64,000 nucleotides of DNA from Seriola aureovittata (GCF_021018895.1 NC_079375.1:14646992-14710991), one strand, 5' to 3'; positions 1 through 12,941 are shown, numbered from the stretch's first letter. Notes: generated by a model from the letters alone, not told the origin. Made by a program: numbers and translations.

Positions 1-784
1 GCTATTTTATTGTGACACTTAAATTACAAGCCAGACATTCAGTGTAATCAAAGGAATTAGCAATTGATCTAATTGGAAATGGCTCATTGGAAATCATTGT
101 AATACATCTCTAAAACCAACAGAATAATGTAAATATAGTATGTTTGCAGTACATCTAGTAGACTATTTTTGATAAATTAGATTACAATTATATTTTAGTT
201 TATTCTGACATATGCTTCCAGTGATGACTGCAGAGTAACTTAGAGTAAGACCTCGTGCTTTGCATTTAATTGTGTTTAAATCACTAAACACTCAAATCAT
301 TATAGGACTCTTTATTAGTTTTTAATTACAGACAGGTGCACTGACAAAATGTGCATCTATCAAAGATAGATATAAATCAACATCTAGGTAGTTGCCGGTG
401 CTTAATCTGACAAGTCTTTTCAGATCTAGACATTTCCCATTTAAATTAAAGGTCCAACTAATTTTCCAATTAACTTCAACCTAAGCCAGATTTACAGTAT
501 TACTTCTAATTTGAGCATTGAGCGTAAAAAGTGATTGTGAAATGTGATTGAACATATTTTGGCCTGTACATGAGAAAGCAGGAACAAAAAAAGTTCAAAC
601 CGCTTGTGCCCACACAACTAGGAGGTTTCAAGAGGCTTGGTACAGTGGCACATATCTTTCTGTGTAGAAACAAAGAATAACGACGGGAAATCAAACTTCA
701 TTTTCACAATTTAAATTCAGCTTTGAAATCCTGGCACAGCTGTTGAAATCACATCAAATCAAACTATGTTTCTGCAGTGACACC
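1..784. other. Upstream flank of the GPR55-like gene, no gene seen
   Basis: AT-rich sequence with no convincing coding exon. It should contain the promoter and any 5' noncoding exon of the GPR55-like gene that starts at 785, but I see no distinctive TATA box or splice donor that would fix them. The small minus-strand open frame at 506-694 has no recognisable family features and looks like chance. Confidence 0.5.
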
Positions 785-2605
785 ATGTCAAACAACTGTT
801 CATTTAAAGAGGTGGACCGACTGATGAACTACTTGGAGCCGGTCATCTACATACCCATATTCGTCTTGGGTCTGATCCTGAATATTGTAGCACTGTTAGT
901 GTTCTGCATCTTTCTGCGAAAATGGACTGAATCAACTATCTACATGACCAGCCTGGCTCTGATGGACCTGCTCCTCCTCTTCCCTCTTCCCTTCAAAATG
1001 CATGCGACTAATCACCTCTGGCCTTCCTACCTCCAACCTCTCTGTTCAGGCTTGGAAAGCCTGTATTTTATTGGAATATATGGCAGCATCTACACCATCA
1101 TGTGTATAGCTGTGGACCGATGGGTGGCTATCTGTCACCCATTCAAAGCCAAGCTGCTGCGTTCACCCAAAGTGGCTCTGGGGACCTGCATGGGGGTGTG
1201 GATGCTGGTGCTGGCAGTGCTCTCTCCAACCATCCACCGTTTCAGAGATGCCGGGAAGGAAACTTTCCACTGTTTCCACGGGTTTTCAGAAAATGGCTGG
1301 AGCCCTCCACTGATCATCAGCCTGCAGGTGTTTGGGTTCCTGGTACCTGCGTTGGTGGTGATTTACTGTTCTGTCCAGACCATCTGGGCGCTTCAGCAAT
1401 CTGGCCAGCACAGCCCTCAGAGCCGGGCCTGCGTGAAGATCATCTACAGCAGTTTGAGTGCCTTCCTGGTGCCTTTCACCCCGAGCCACCTTGGCATCCT
1501 CCTGCAGTTCCTGGTGAGAGAAACTGCAAGTTCATTTTAAGTAAACTGAACTCTAAAGTGAGAAAAGTGAAGCAGGTATTAGAAGATAACAAATAAAGGT
1601 GGTAAAACAAACTCACCTCAAGGTCCATTTAGTAGCACTTCTGGAGCTTTTGGTAATTTTACATTATCTTCATCAGCAGAAAGGGTTTTGCCCAGTTTTC
1701 ATAGAATTGTAGATGTCTAAATTTCCATTTTTTCCTGACCACTCTAGTGACCTCTTGTCCATTTTGGCTCAACAAATGTAGGGTTTTATTCCAGAATACA
1801 ATATATCCATAAAAAATGCAGTGTGTAAAAATCCTGATAAATTTTGAAAGTAACAAATTGTCTAAATGACTGACTCTTACTCTAAATCAGGTCCACAAAA
1901 AATGGAATAGATTTTCGAAAAATATCAACTCAGAAATTTGATTTTTTTTCTCTCTCATGGACAGTATTTACCAGCCTGATTTGTGCTAAACCACTGTCAG
2001 TTCCAGGTAGTGCTTCCTCCCCAGTTTTGCAAACTGAATCAAACACACTACTTAACTTCTAAAGAGACAGACATATGCAGCAGGGCTGTAACCCTTGCGG
2101 CAGGTTGTTAATACCCTCGATACCTCTGTGTCCTCACTGGTACCCCTAACCCTACTTACAGCCCTGATACCAAGATCGTAGGTAACATTTTTATTTAAAT
2201 GTTAGAGATCTCATTTTGGAACAAAACTATTACAGCAGATTATGTAGCAGATGTATGGAGAGATCATCTTAAAAAAATTCCTGATAGGAACATGCAAAAC
2301 TCACACTGCAGTGTTACCTCTGGTGTTATCATAAGATTAAAAGAAACATTATTCTCATACATGTAGGCATGTTCCTCTAATCATTTGCACAATCCTAGGT
2401 GCACCAAGGAGTGATTCAGGACTGCGGCACCAAGACCAGGATCAGCCTGTTCATACAGGTAGCTTTGTGTCTGTCCAACATCACCTGCTGTCTGGATGCT
2501 CTATGCTACTACTTCATTGCCCATGAGGTGAGGAGCACCAAACACACCTTCAGAATGTCAATGATCAGCCAAAGAAGAGCCACTTTCAGCACTTCAGAGG
2601 TCTGA
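785..2605 (+). CDS. gpr55: GPR55-like G-protein-coupled receptor (two coding exons)
   Basis: Coding exons are 785-1513 and 2399-2605, joined in phase 0 (CTG|GTGAGA donor, CCTAG acceptor), giving 311 residues against 319 in human GPR55. The start is the ATG at 785 with CACC before it; the frame upstream opens only with TTG. Seven membrane segments are recognisable. The closest match I know is GPR55, not GPR35: TM1 reads IPIFVLGLILN, TM3 ends in LYFIGIYGSIYTIMCIAVDRW, and the TM6-TM7 region aligns gap-free with human GPR55 once spliced (HLGILLQFL then CGTKTRISLFIQ and CCLDALCYYF). The TM3 motif is DRW instead of DRY or DRF, and TM7 has DALCYY where most class A receptors have NPxxY. GPR55 responds to lysophosphatidylinositol in mammals; ligand here is inferred only. 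Its neighbour itm2c matches mammalian GPR55-ITM2C linkage, which supports the assignment. Confidence 0.85.
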
Positions 2606-4648
2606 ACAGGAGATAAAGACAATTCAAGTTAAAATGTAATGTGTCCTCAGCAGAGTGCTAGTAGTGAATACAAGACCTGGCGAGTTTTTTGAAGGGCAAT
2701 GCAATTAAAGAACAGCCAGTATGGTTTCCGGTAGAAAGTGTGGCATGCACTAAGAGAAATGGGTGGCAGTGAAACAGGTCAGAGTGCAATTGCAGTTAAG
2801 CAGTGTAGGTAAGAGTGAGGCAAAAATGTTGAATAGAAAGAGATCTGTTAATATGATTTGGTCCAGTAACAGGAAGCCAGTCTTAAACCTCAAAGAGCTT
2901 TGATACCCAATTGAGGCACGAAAAAGAAAATCCACCAACCCGACACAACGTGACATGTTTCTAGAACGATATCAGGGACGAGCTTGTGAGATTGCTTAAA
3001 GCATTCTCACACAGTCCTCAGTCCTACGCACTGACAATGCGAAACTAATGTGGGGTGTAATTCATCTTAAAGCCGTAGGCTATTATGGAGCATTTTCGTC
3101 TGTTTTCTCACAAAGAAAAATCAGACATATAGCACGTAAAATCCGCTTTTACTGAAGATCTCATTAAAAGACAAAATTTAAGCCATTTAAGATCAGGGAC
3201 AATGGATCTACATTAGTAAATAGTGGAGAGAAGTTACATTTATGTATCCGTCCTGTAAATCATTATATAGGCTATAACAAAAGAACTGTGGCTGGGTGGC
3301 AAAGAATTACTACTTTTATAGATTTTAAATATATCCCTGACCTTATCGATGCAAATAAAAATATTCAGGAGGATTATACTTTTCAAATAATCATAGTATG
3401 AATGATGAAGCAAATAAGTGGACAGAAAGTCTAGCTTTCTAGCTAGTAGCCTTAGATACTAGCTGTAGTCTTAGCTAAATTGTTAGCATAATTAAATGAC
3501 ATGCTGTTGGTCATGAAATATGTAAATATAATTGTACTTTTGATTAGTTTTTTTATTTTATTTTAATAACAATGTAGCTTCATACATGTGCAATAGTATC
3601 ATATGAATTTATGAAAGGCCCACTGTTAATGGCAGTCGACCTGACTTGCAGATGTTCAACAATCCCTTTGTGGTAACAGTAAAAGGTTGGGGGGTTGATT
3701 AGGAGATTAACTGTACATCAATGCTTTTTTTATGATATAGTATTTCTGTGAAAAGCTAAAACAAGAAAGAAGACATGAAACTGTCATGTTTTGGTTTACT
3801 TGCATTATTTGTCTTGATACTTTCATTTTGGCACTCGCCACCTCTTTGTTGAGTTTCAGTGTTGTTTGCTGTTTAGTTTCTGTAACTTTAATTTCTGCCT
3901 GCGTCATCATTGTGATATGATCCTTTTTTGAAATGATTTGTTTTTGTGAAGTCATGGCGCTTTTTGAACTGAGCTGCAGTTTGCCAGCCTTTTTCTGTTC
4001 TTTCATTTCACCCAGACAACCCAGACGACAATACAATGACGTTAATGGAAATTCTATCTATCAGAACAAATCCCTTGAAGGAGGATAATGTACATTTTGT
4101 TTGTATTTTTATACAATAAGCATTAATTATACAGCTTCCAGTAAGTCTGTTGTGAAACTTTAAGCTCAAATTGAAATTATGACATTTTATTTGGCCTTTG
4201 AAGAAAATTACAGAAATAACAATTTTACTACTCAACTTTTATTTTTGTATGGCATTATTTTTGAAACCAATTCTTCCTCTTCCATTTTAAAATGAAATAT
4301 ATAACTAAGTACAAGATTAATCTTGTAATGTGTTACTTCTACCACGATAAAGCTGCAGTTTTCTGTTCTATAGACATGAAAACATGAACAGCATGTTCAA
4401 GAAAAATTGAACTGATTAAACCTGCTTGTTCCAGTTACATTATGTCTATACAAGCTGTGAGGAAGTTCACAAAGGAAAAATAAAGTCTTTGTTTCCCTTT
4501 CTAAAGATCAGTGCCCTTTTTGTTTATGTTGAAGTATTGTTGACACAATCTCCAGTTATTCTAACCCATAATTTGCAGATTTATATTTGTATGCTGTACT
4601 GATTCTTTTACTGATTAACATACAAAAGACAATAATAAAGTTTGATCA
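2606..4648. other. Intergenic region between gpr55 and itm2c 3' ends
   Basis: Region between two convergent genes. It should hold the gpr55 3' UTR; an AATAAA at 3354-3359 is a candidate poly(A) signal. No conserved coding exon is evident. One minus-strand open frame (3707-4036) is listed separately. Confidence 0.45.
3707..4036 (-). other. Unassigned 109-codon open frame, K/Q/T-rich
   Basis: An open frame of 109 codons between convergent genes. The first two thirds are rich in Lys, Gln, Thr and Ser (for example KLQLSSKSAMTSQKQIISKK) and could form a helix; the end is hydrophobic. I do not recognise a family, there is no clear splice site or promoter, and base composition matches the AT-rich surroundings. 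It could be a decayed exon or chance. Confidence 0.15.
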
Positions 4649-4654
4649 TTTATT
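4649..4654 (-). terminator. itm2c: Candidate itm2c polyadenylation signal
   Basis: TTTATT on the plus strand, that is AATAAA on the minus strand, about 1.1 kb after the itm2c stop codon. No nearer canonical signal was noticed, so a 3' UTR of about 1.1 kb is likely. Confidence 0.4.
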
Positions 4655-5755
4655 CTTAAAGCAGCAAGATAGTACAAGAAAAATCGACTGTACAGCAAAA
4701 TAAAGTATCCGAGACGATGAAATATGAGCACATATCCCAGGTCTCTCTCAAAAGAGACTGATTTGCTCCAGGATGCACATTATAAAGACACCCCAAATCT
4801 TTTTTTAAGTTGGGACGAATCAACATTGTAGAGATAATAATGGCAAGATAGGAAGGATTGGGAACTGGCAAGAACTGAAGAGGAGGAGAGTTTTAGCATT
4901 TGACATCATCTACAGTAAGTGATCTAGACTTTAAAGCATTCTTTCTAAATATTTCATATATCCTTAACACTAAGCATATAAATGCTTACTGCAGACTTTG
5001 GTTCCTTTTTTCCCCCTAAAGCACTGCTACTAATTACAGTCTAAAGCCATTTATATTCCAAGGAGTACGAAAATGTGATACCAAATGAAATATATAGACA
5101 AACCATAAAGAAATGATCATTCACAAAACTAATCGAGTTCAGATAAAAATCTATGCATGTAACAATATGAAATCCAGAATAAAATCAATTTACAGTATAT
5201 ATTGCTTAGGAACAATCAAAGTTATATACACCATTCATTAATGATAAAAAAAAAAGAAAAGAAACATCTAAACTACATGAGGTATGTTTTGCCATTTTCT
5301 GACATTCAAATAAAAAAAAATTACAACCAAGAAACAAATAGTCACACGAGTGCACAGTGCAAGCAGCTTCCAAGTATTCTAACCATCACCCACAGTGCAC
5401 TGGGTTACTAAATAACAATAAGGACAAGTCTAAAATAACATAAAAACAAGTCCTCTGATGAAAATGACAAACTGACACACATTAACTTCTTTTGCACAAC
5501 ATGACGAGCTACAGATATATCCAAACACATTTATAACATCATCCAAATATACAGACTATCTGAATAAAAAACATATTAACATTGTACATGAACAATAAAA
5601 GAGTATTCCAACTTGAGACAAAAAAAACGAACATTAAAATTGAAACTGAAACTGTTGGACAAATACTTGCTCTTAAAGTGCAGTTAAAAGCCTAAATAAT
5701 TCAAGAGGTATGGTTTGAGATTGGCTTCAGGATGGCTGTGATTTCCGCCTCAGAT

Positions 5756-8514
5756 TTAGACCCTGTCGCAGATGACAGTTTCAACCACAAAAGTGTTCTC
5801 GAAATGACGAATGCTATGGCACTTCTTTATCTCACGCCTTTCAATACCTGGAAGAGAAGAGACATTTCAATGATCCGTTCAGTGCTGAAAGCCAAGGTTT
5901 GCAGTTTTCATATTACCGCTACAGCTACTAACTACTGTGCCTACATTGTCCATTTTGAATAAGCAGAAGTTATTCCCTCAAATCACATCCATATATGTAC
6001 TCAGGGGAAGTTTGTTGCATCATTTCTAAAGCTCGCACACCAATCAAAGGCAGCAACGAAAGAGATATCACTAATGCGCATCACTACCACCTCCACAGTG
6101 TGTGGATGTGTCCACGGCACTACAAGTGACTCACATAGCAGGAAGTTCCCAAGCTGTGCCCACACACACGCACACACTAACATGATAATCAGGCTGCCAG
6201 GCTGTTAAAGGACGACTTTACACTGTAGACACACTGTCTGAAATATTCACTAGGAAGCCCCTATTTGGTTCTGGTAGTATTTGTTTTCTGCATGGTCACT
6301 CAATCTCAGTTTGTTCCTACACAAAACTGAACCCCGGATTCTCTGTCATTCATTGGAGGATTACTTTCCCTCTTGACTACAGAGAGATCGCAGTGACCCA
6401 GCACACGTCACATGACTCAACATCTCACAAGGCTTGGTGGGAAAGTGGGTGATAAATTAGCGGAAGTCACCCAGCACTCATCACTCATTCAGCATCTCAT
6501 ATTGCCTGAGCAGATTGGACAAGGAAATTAATGTGTGTACTCACGTCGGCGCTGGTTACGGCGTCTGAGGCGGTAGGTTTCTTTGCCATAGCAGAGCCTG
6601 TGGATGAACGGGCCCAGCTGCCTCATGTTCCTCACCCTCCCTGTCACCACCATTTCCTCCTGGATGATGTAAGTCTGAGGAAGGTACGTCCCTCTCTGTG
6701 GCAAAGAGACACAAATGAATCACTCAGTTGATCTGTCTGTGGGAGGAACACTGCAGGCAGGAAGACGGGAACACACTGTCCTTCCTTCTCTCAGACAGCC
6801 ATTTATCTCTAACAATGATCTTCAACAGTGACATTAACAGTAAATGTAGTGAGCGAGTGCCTCACCTTGACATTGACAAGCAGCTCCCACAGGTTACGTG
6901 GAGGCATCACCAAAGTCGTGTTCAGCTCGGTGATGTAGCATTTGTCCAAAGCAATGTCATGATAAGCTGTGAGGCCCTGGAACAAATTTTAAAAAAGGTT
7001 TAAGCCTGAGCCATGTTTAAACACTTTAACAAGAAATTGTAAATAGAGTGAACATGCAGGTGCCTTAACCTACCCTCTGAAAGTCATGGATGATATCAGC
7101 GGGGTCACTGCCTCCAAAGTGTGGCACAGGCACGCTTATCTGTTCATAGTTATCGTCAAGGTAGATGCCAACATTCTCCTCGAGTTCTTGCCGCCCCCTC
7201 AGAGGAGCATAGACAGAGTCCTCATAGACAACCCGGCAATGGAACAAGCTGTCTTCTGGGATCTGCTAATGGGATGCAACAGAGCCGAGTTAGCATGTGT
7301 AAATAGCTTTTTGTATTCTGTACTGTTGATAAAGTAAGAAGAGGGAGGTAGAGTGAACTGACCTGAGGTATAAAGTAGTAGCGATAGACATAGACGGAGG
7401 CCAGCACCAGTCCTGACATGAAAACCACCAGGCCAAGGGTGAGGCAGCACAGGCCAGTTGGAAAAGGCTTTTTGGCCCTGACAGGAAGAACTGGCTGCCC
7501 CTGTAAAGAGAGTAAACAGTTTGGTTAGAAGACAGATCAGGGACAACAAGGTAAAGTTAGTTAACCAGGAGACTGTGGTATGAACTTAACCTGGATCTTT
7601 TAGCATAGTATTACGTAGTATTGTGTTAAAATATACAAAGTTTTATTTTCAATTCTAGTGAAGACCGCAAGTTTTCCAATAATACAAAATATGTGTAACA
7701 TGATGCAAAGGACAGTTCTAGGATGGAGCATCAGTGGACGTAATGTCCTCTCACACTGCAAGTCTTTCCTGTACAAAATTGTAACAGAGTTAATTTTGAC
7801 AAGAGGCAGTTGCCAAGTCGTTAGTCAAGTGAGGGGATCTGGTAGACGTAGGATGGTCTGGAATGAGACATGCCAGATGCCCACCCACAGTCTCTCAGTC
7901 AATCTGCTGCCTCTCCCTACTACTGTTGCTATGCAGAACGGAAGCAGGGAGAGCTGATTGTGCCAGGCTCTGACGAAGATGCTGGCACGTGGCAGTCTGG
8001 GTCTATTCTTAGAGGCCTACTTCCACGCTCCATATTTGCAGTTAGGTCTCTAGCGCCCTAAGTGGGAGTCAAAATGAGAACAACTACGTGGAGCAGGAGT
8101 CCCTCAGCAGAGGCGGACATATTAATAGATCTACACACATTAGCTCTGACGCCTATCTTACTGTTGCAGCCAATCGGAATCCACACAGCCTTTGAGATCA
8201 TGTGTTATACTTATGTTGACGTAACAAACAGCTGAAAAAATGTGTTTGCTGAAGTGATGGATGCGTCATCAGCTGGTATTCACTGTGCACAGTATACGAA
8301 AAAAAGGATGCTGCTTAGACATGCATACATCCATTATGTGCCAGATATCTAATTATTTATAACTCCTGGGAGGTAGTCCAGAAAAGAGTCTTCCTGAACA
8401 GTTCATTCCGGCTAAATCAAGCCATTCTACAAATCCAGCTCAGAAATAACATGATCAGGCTAATTTAAGACTTGTTTTAATAGTCAAGATCATGGCATAT
8501 GCACAATAAAGTAC

Positions 8515-8554
<40 letters not shown>

Positions 8555-9644
8555 CTTAAAAGCACAGCCTCATTCTGTTCAAATTGTTCTAACACTGGTT
8601 GAAGACCTGGGATCTGCCATTTTGCAGATTAGGTTCAGGGCATCAGTTGCCAATGTAACTCATAAGTATTAAATTTAAGTATTTGTCAATATTTTTGTCA
8701 ATTTTGACTTCTGATTTTCCTTAATTTCCTTTCATAGATGCCAATTTTGAGAGAGAATAAAAAGCTTTAGACCATATCCACTGTTTGTATACTGCACATA
8801 ACAGTAATCCTGGATTACCACTCACTCTCAGATAGGCTCTTGCCTCTCAGGCCCTACCTACAGGATTCACGTGGTGTAACACCTCGTGACATCACTGACT
8901 GCTGCAGTGACCGCATCTGACATCTCTGTTTTTTTCTCATTTCAACAAAATCGTTGGTGGGACCGAGACTGTTTTCACACGTGCCGCTTATCAGAGAAAA
9001 TTTACGTTTTTTTCTTGTCTAGATGAATACTTAATGAACTACTTGGAGGGATGGTGTCATATTCTGCTGAGGGCACACACTGGACACTGGATCTGCAGTG
9101 TGTCCTAACAGTGGCCAAACATGGTGACGTAATGTCAACATCCCCAGGCTTGGCCGGGATGGTCTGCAATGTTGGATCTGTTCCCTTGTTATTACAACCT
9201 TATTGCAAACTCTGATTTTATTCCGTGAGAAATATTGCCCTGTCATAGCTGCATCAGCTACAACCATAATAATTAAACTGCAGTGTGATCGTGATCTTAA
9301 TCTATTCAGTTGCATAAAGATTTTAGCTTTGCTTTATAAATCAAGGTTTTCGCATAATTAAGAAGACTTGATGTTACCAGTATTAAATTAAATTCCATCA
9401 AGTGACATGATGATAGATGTACAGACAAACCAAATATCACAGGAAAGAATAAACAGTTAGCTATACATATGCAAAAGTAATAAATACTACTACACTGTAC
9501 AAAGACACAAGACAAATGCCACAATAAGAAATAAAGAAAGACAAAGTGCAAACTCACGTGAGCCTGGGGTATAATGATCTTGTCTCCATCGCTCTCTTTT
9601 TCAGGCTTCTGCGCCGTGACTGGCTGGAAAGTTATCTTCACCAT
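5756..9644 (-). CDS. itm2c: Integral membrane protein 2C (BRI3), BRICHOS family
   Basis: Six coding exons in transcript order: 9644-9558, 7500-7363, 7262-7074, 6976-6866, 6695-6545 and 5847-5756, giving 255 residues (human 267). All junctions have GT/AG ends and phases close. It is a type II membrane protein: a cytosolic tail starting MVKITFQPVTAQK, one membrane span at about residues 45-72, then a lumenal BRICHOS domain (about 128-216). That domain shows the family block DPADIIHDFQRGLTAYHDIA, the N-glycosylation site NTT, and the paired cysteines in DKCY and HRLCYG. A furin-type site RRRIERR at 224-230 would release a 25-residue C-terminal peptide containing the family signature IRHFENTFVVET and ending CDRV. 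Sequence is closer to ITM2C than ITM2B (YEDS, RGLTAYHDI, RRR-I-x-R). Family members bind APP and modulate its processing; that role is not visible here. Confidence 0.95.
8515..8554. repeat. (CTAT)n tetranucleotide microsatellite
   Basis: About ten uninterrupted copies of a CTAT/TATC unit inside itm2c intron 1. Confidence 0.95.
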
Positions 9645-11559
9645 GTTTGATTGTTCAATGTATATTTGCTTAGTCTCGTTTCTGATTCAGTGCGCTGGTT
9701 TCATCCACTGTGCCGGGAAGATTATATAGCGGCGAACCAGTGTCGCCCCCGGTACTCGGTGACCTCAGAAGAGCGTCTTCTCTGACGAACAAGCACTGTG
9801 TGGGTCTGAAGGAAAAGCCGCCTCGCCGCTGTCAAAATAAATTCAAGTCCGGCTAAAATTATTTAATCCAGCACAACATGCACAGTTTGTGGGTTCTTTG
9901 GCATACAGATAAATATAGTTAAATGTTTCAGCCCATCTATGATGGGAAATTCCCATTTGATCTCCCGTTTTGTTGATATTAGAATATGTTATGCCTTTAT
10001 TGTGAAGGCAAGTGCCAGATATGGTAGTGCTTTCCGTATTTTATTTAAAGCTGCATCTCCCTTTCTCAACCATGTTCTCAACACTATCATCCGGAAATGT
10101 AGGAACGTTTCAAACTCTCAGTCAGCTACTAGACTGCAATAAAGTTAATACTAGGTCACTACTACTGATACTAATAATAGTAATAATAATGATCGATTAT
10201 TCATGGGCTCATTAAGGCGTGTAATGCATACACATTGTATAGTTTTATTAAGTATTAATTTGAGTGCTGAATGTCTAGTATAATGTGGGCCTAATGCAAT
10301 GAAATGTTAGCATTTTGTATTAGCCTATATAAATCTGTAAATGGACGTTAAATCCAATTGTACATTTCATAAATATGTCACTAGCTGTGGTTACAAAGGG
10401 CTGTCTTGGGGCTGTAGATAATTTAAAGATTTATGAATCGTATTCGAGGTAAAGTGATCAGCCATAATTGTTAATTTTTTTCTGTAATGAAACTAACTAA
10501 TTAAAACCTTACAGTCACCTTCATCGCTAACACCCATCAGCAGTGTACTGAAACAGTACAAATGTTACAGTGGAAATCACTACAAACCAAACTACATGTA
10601 CTAGTGCATATTCCCCCTCCAAATGCAAATTACACAACACATGCAAATTTGCACAGACATACACACAACCCTTGTCACCATATGTGAGTAGTCATGACAG
10701 TGTTTCCAAATGACTAACTACAGACTATAAGCCATAAAGTGTGTTGAATTTGGACAACATAGGACATCTGAGTTGATGATACCAATAGCGAACAATAAAA
10801 AAAAAATCTATGAAGTGCTACTTACAAATTTACAAGAATAGGCAGTACAAGTGTCTGATGAAACACTCTAAATACAAGAATGATCTCTTTTTTGGTTGCC
10901 ACTGCAATAGACCCAGCACTGTTTCAGGCTGCTTGTTCATTTCCACAGCACTCAGACTCTTTAAACTCTTTACACCGGAGAGTGGTGCACTTGACGACTG
11001 GCTCATATTTTCCAATTCAGTTTTTTTTAACAAGTAGTGCATTAGTCTAGACCTCATAGGTAGACTGATGGATCACAATCAAGCATGAAATTGGCCTATC
11101 TGACTAATGATGTAATGTGAGAATTGGCAGATATATGGCCTATAGTGGTGAACACTCTTTAAAGGGCAGTGCTTAGGGATGCAAACATTAAAGGGACAAA
11201 TGCCTCAGAGTTAATATTATTGTTAATATTATTTATTCTGTAAGTAGATTTTTGAAATAAGCTACATTTGGACCTTAGACTATAGTTTTATTTTTAAGAT
11301 TTTCATCATCCAAAGTAAATGTTTGATTGTATCCACTGTTTCAATTGTACTTTATTTATGTCAGCTGTAACTACAGAGGTTGTCGACAATATTTGGTCCT
11401 CCTTTTACTTCATGTTTTTCATCTCTAGATCTGCATGGTTCAGACCGGCGCAGCGACAATAGCTAACATGACCATTGGTGATTGGCGGGTACGAGCGTTG
11501 CGCGCCCTCGTTGTGTCTCTAGTAGCTAGTTCACCTATTCACATGTAAATGAACCGTCG
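9645..11559. other. Divergent intergenic region between itm2c and hes6
   Basis: Holds the 5' side of itm2c, with GC-richer sequence just upstream of its ATG (about 9690-9850), and the hes6 promoter side (11430-11560). The middle is AT-rich and shows no coding exon. A CpG-rich stretch near 11445-11530 precedes the hes6 TATA box. Small open frames here are overlapping and featureless. Confidence 0.5.
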
Positions 11560-11565
11560 TATATA
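11560..11565 (+). promoter_or_regulatory. hes6: Putative hes6 TATA box
   Basis: TATATA in GC-richer flanks, 178 bp before the hes6 ATG. A transcription start near 11590 would give a 5' leader of about 150 nt. The position and the sharp composition contrast support it; there is no experimental evidence. Confidence 0.45.
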
Positions 11566-11742
11566 CCAAGTACGGGCCCCCTCGGAGCAGTACTAACGAG
11601 CCCAGTCTCTCTACAAGCTTGGTTGGCCGCTGGGATCGCTCGGCCATCTGTTCCCATTGACGAGCTGTAACGGCTTTTTGGATTACAAACCGACCTCCAG
11701 TTCAGTGGGCTTCTGGCAGCGCCTGGGTTAAACTTCAACAAC

Positions 11743-12941
11743 ATGGCCCCCATCCGTAACAAGACAAACGGAATAGACAGAGGTGATAACTGCAGTGAGG
11801 TCAAGTCTGACAGAAAGGTAAGGGCCTACGTGAACACTTAATTATGAAATTTATGTTTTAACTTGGCAGCTAACTGAAAAAACATCTTCCTCGCTGTTTT
11901 GGCAGATGAGGAAACCTCTGGTCGAGAAGAAAAGAAGAGCTCGCATCAATGAAAGTTTACAAGAACTCAGAGTTCTCATCGCGGACACAGACGTAAGACA
12001 ATATGGATCAATTTCTAGGCTTTATGTGGCATTATCCCTAAAATGAAGTAGACAGGTATGTGGTAATTTAGCTAGTTTGTGTTGTTAGCGTTTGTTGCTT
12101 ACTCTTTTTTGTCTCCTGGCGCAGTTGCAATCAAAGATGGAGAATGCCGAGGTGCTGGAGATGACAGTGAAACGAGTGGAGAACATCCTGAAAAACCGTG
12201 CCCAAGGTAAACATTTAACATTATTATTAACTCGGAAGTATGCCATTAAGGTTCAGCAAATGTTTTACCTTTCACCAAAAATTCAGAACCGTAACAGTTA
12301 AACGTTAAAGTTACGTAACGAGCAATATGGTTATTTAAAACTAAGTAGTTTTTAACGGTCAGCGTGTCAATATTCCAATCAATTGTACTGCGGCCACAGG
12401 TGCGCGTGTACAGCCTCGACTGTGGGTCAGCCAATCAGAACAGAGAACCGGACGTTTCCGACGCATTGGCAGTTCACGTTTAAGTTTCATTAGTGTAGTT
12501 GCTAAGCTAACACTTTATTTTTCCCTAGAAGTGGACGCTGTGAACCGGGAGGCCTGTGAGCGGTTTGCTGCAGGTTACATCCAGTGTATGCATGACGTGC
12601 ATACTTTTGTGTCCAGCTGCCCGGGAATTGACCCAACAGATGCCGCGGAGCTGTTAAACCACCTCCTGGAGAGCATGCCCTTGAACGACGAGGACCGCCT
12701 CCGGCTGATTCTGCCGGACACCGTTGCGGACAGTAACAGCACTTGGTCCCTGTCTGAAAGCATGTACACGGCCCTGGTGTCCCCGGCCCCTTCCAGCACC
12801 TCCACCGATGACCTCTGCTCTGACTTGGATGAGACAGACTCAGAGCAAAGCCATGTATCGTCTTCAGAGGAGCCTGACGGCCAGGATGTGTTGAGCTTGC
12901 CTTCTTTTACTTACTCCAAGTCAGTGTGGAGACCCTGGTAG
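11743..12941 (+). CDS. hes6: Hes6, bHLH-Orange transcriptional regulator
   Basis: Four coding exons, 11743-11817, 11906-11992, 12125-12206 and 12529-12941, giving 218 residues (human HES6 224). The basic-helix-loop-helix domain spans exons 1-3 (RKPLVEKKRRARINESLQEL, then ENAEVLEMTVKRVENILK). The loop between LIADTD and LQSKMENAEV is short, as is typical of HES6 and not of HES1/HES5. The basic region keeps the Pro of hairy-type proteins (RKPLVEK). The Orange domain in exon 4 contains CERFAAGYIQCMHDVHTFVS and AAELLNHLLESMP. The last four residues are WRPW, the Groucho/TLE recruitment motif. HES6 promotes neurogenesis and myogenesis, partly by antagonising HES1. The exon-4 tail is Ser/Asp/Glu-rich. 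Position beside a convergent per2 matches HES6-PER2 linkage in mammals. Confidence 0.97.

Noticed and set aside
743..784. N-terminal extension of the GPR55-like frame
   Set aside because: The upstream codon at 743 is TTG, not ATG; the first ATG is at 785 with a good context and matches the family length.
1102..1596. 164-codon plus-strand open frame overlapping the GPR55-like exon
   Set aside because: It is a shifted-frame shadow of the receptor exon and shows no protein family features.
9554..9559. CACGTG at the itm2c exon 1 donor
   Set aside because: Created by the final His codon plus the splice donor; no sign of regulatory use.
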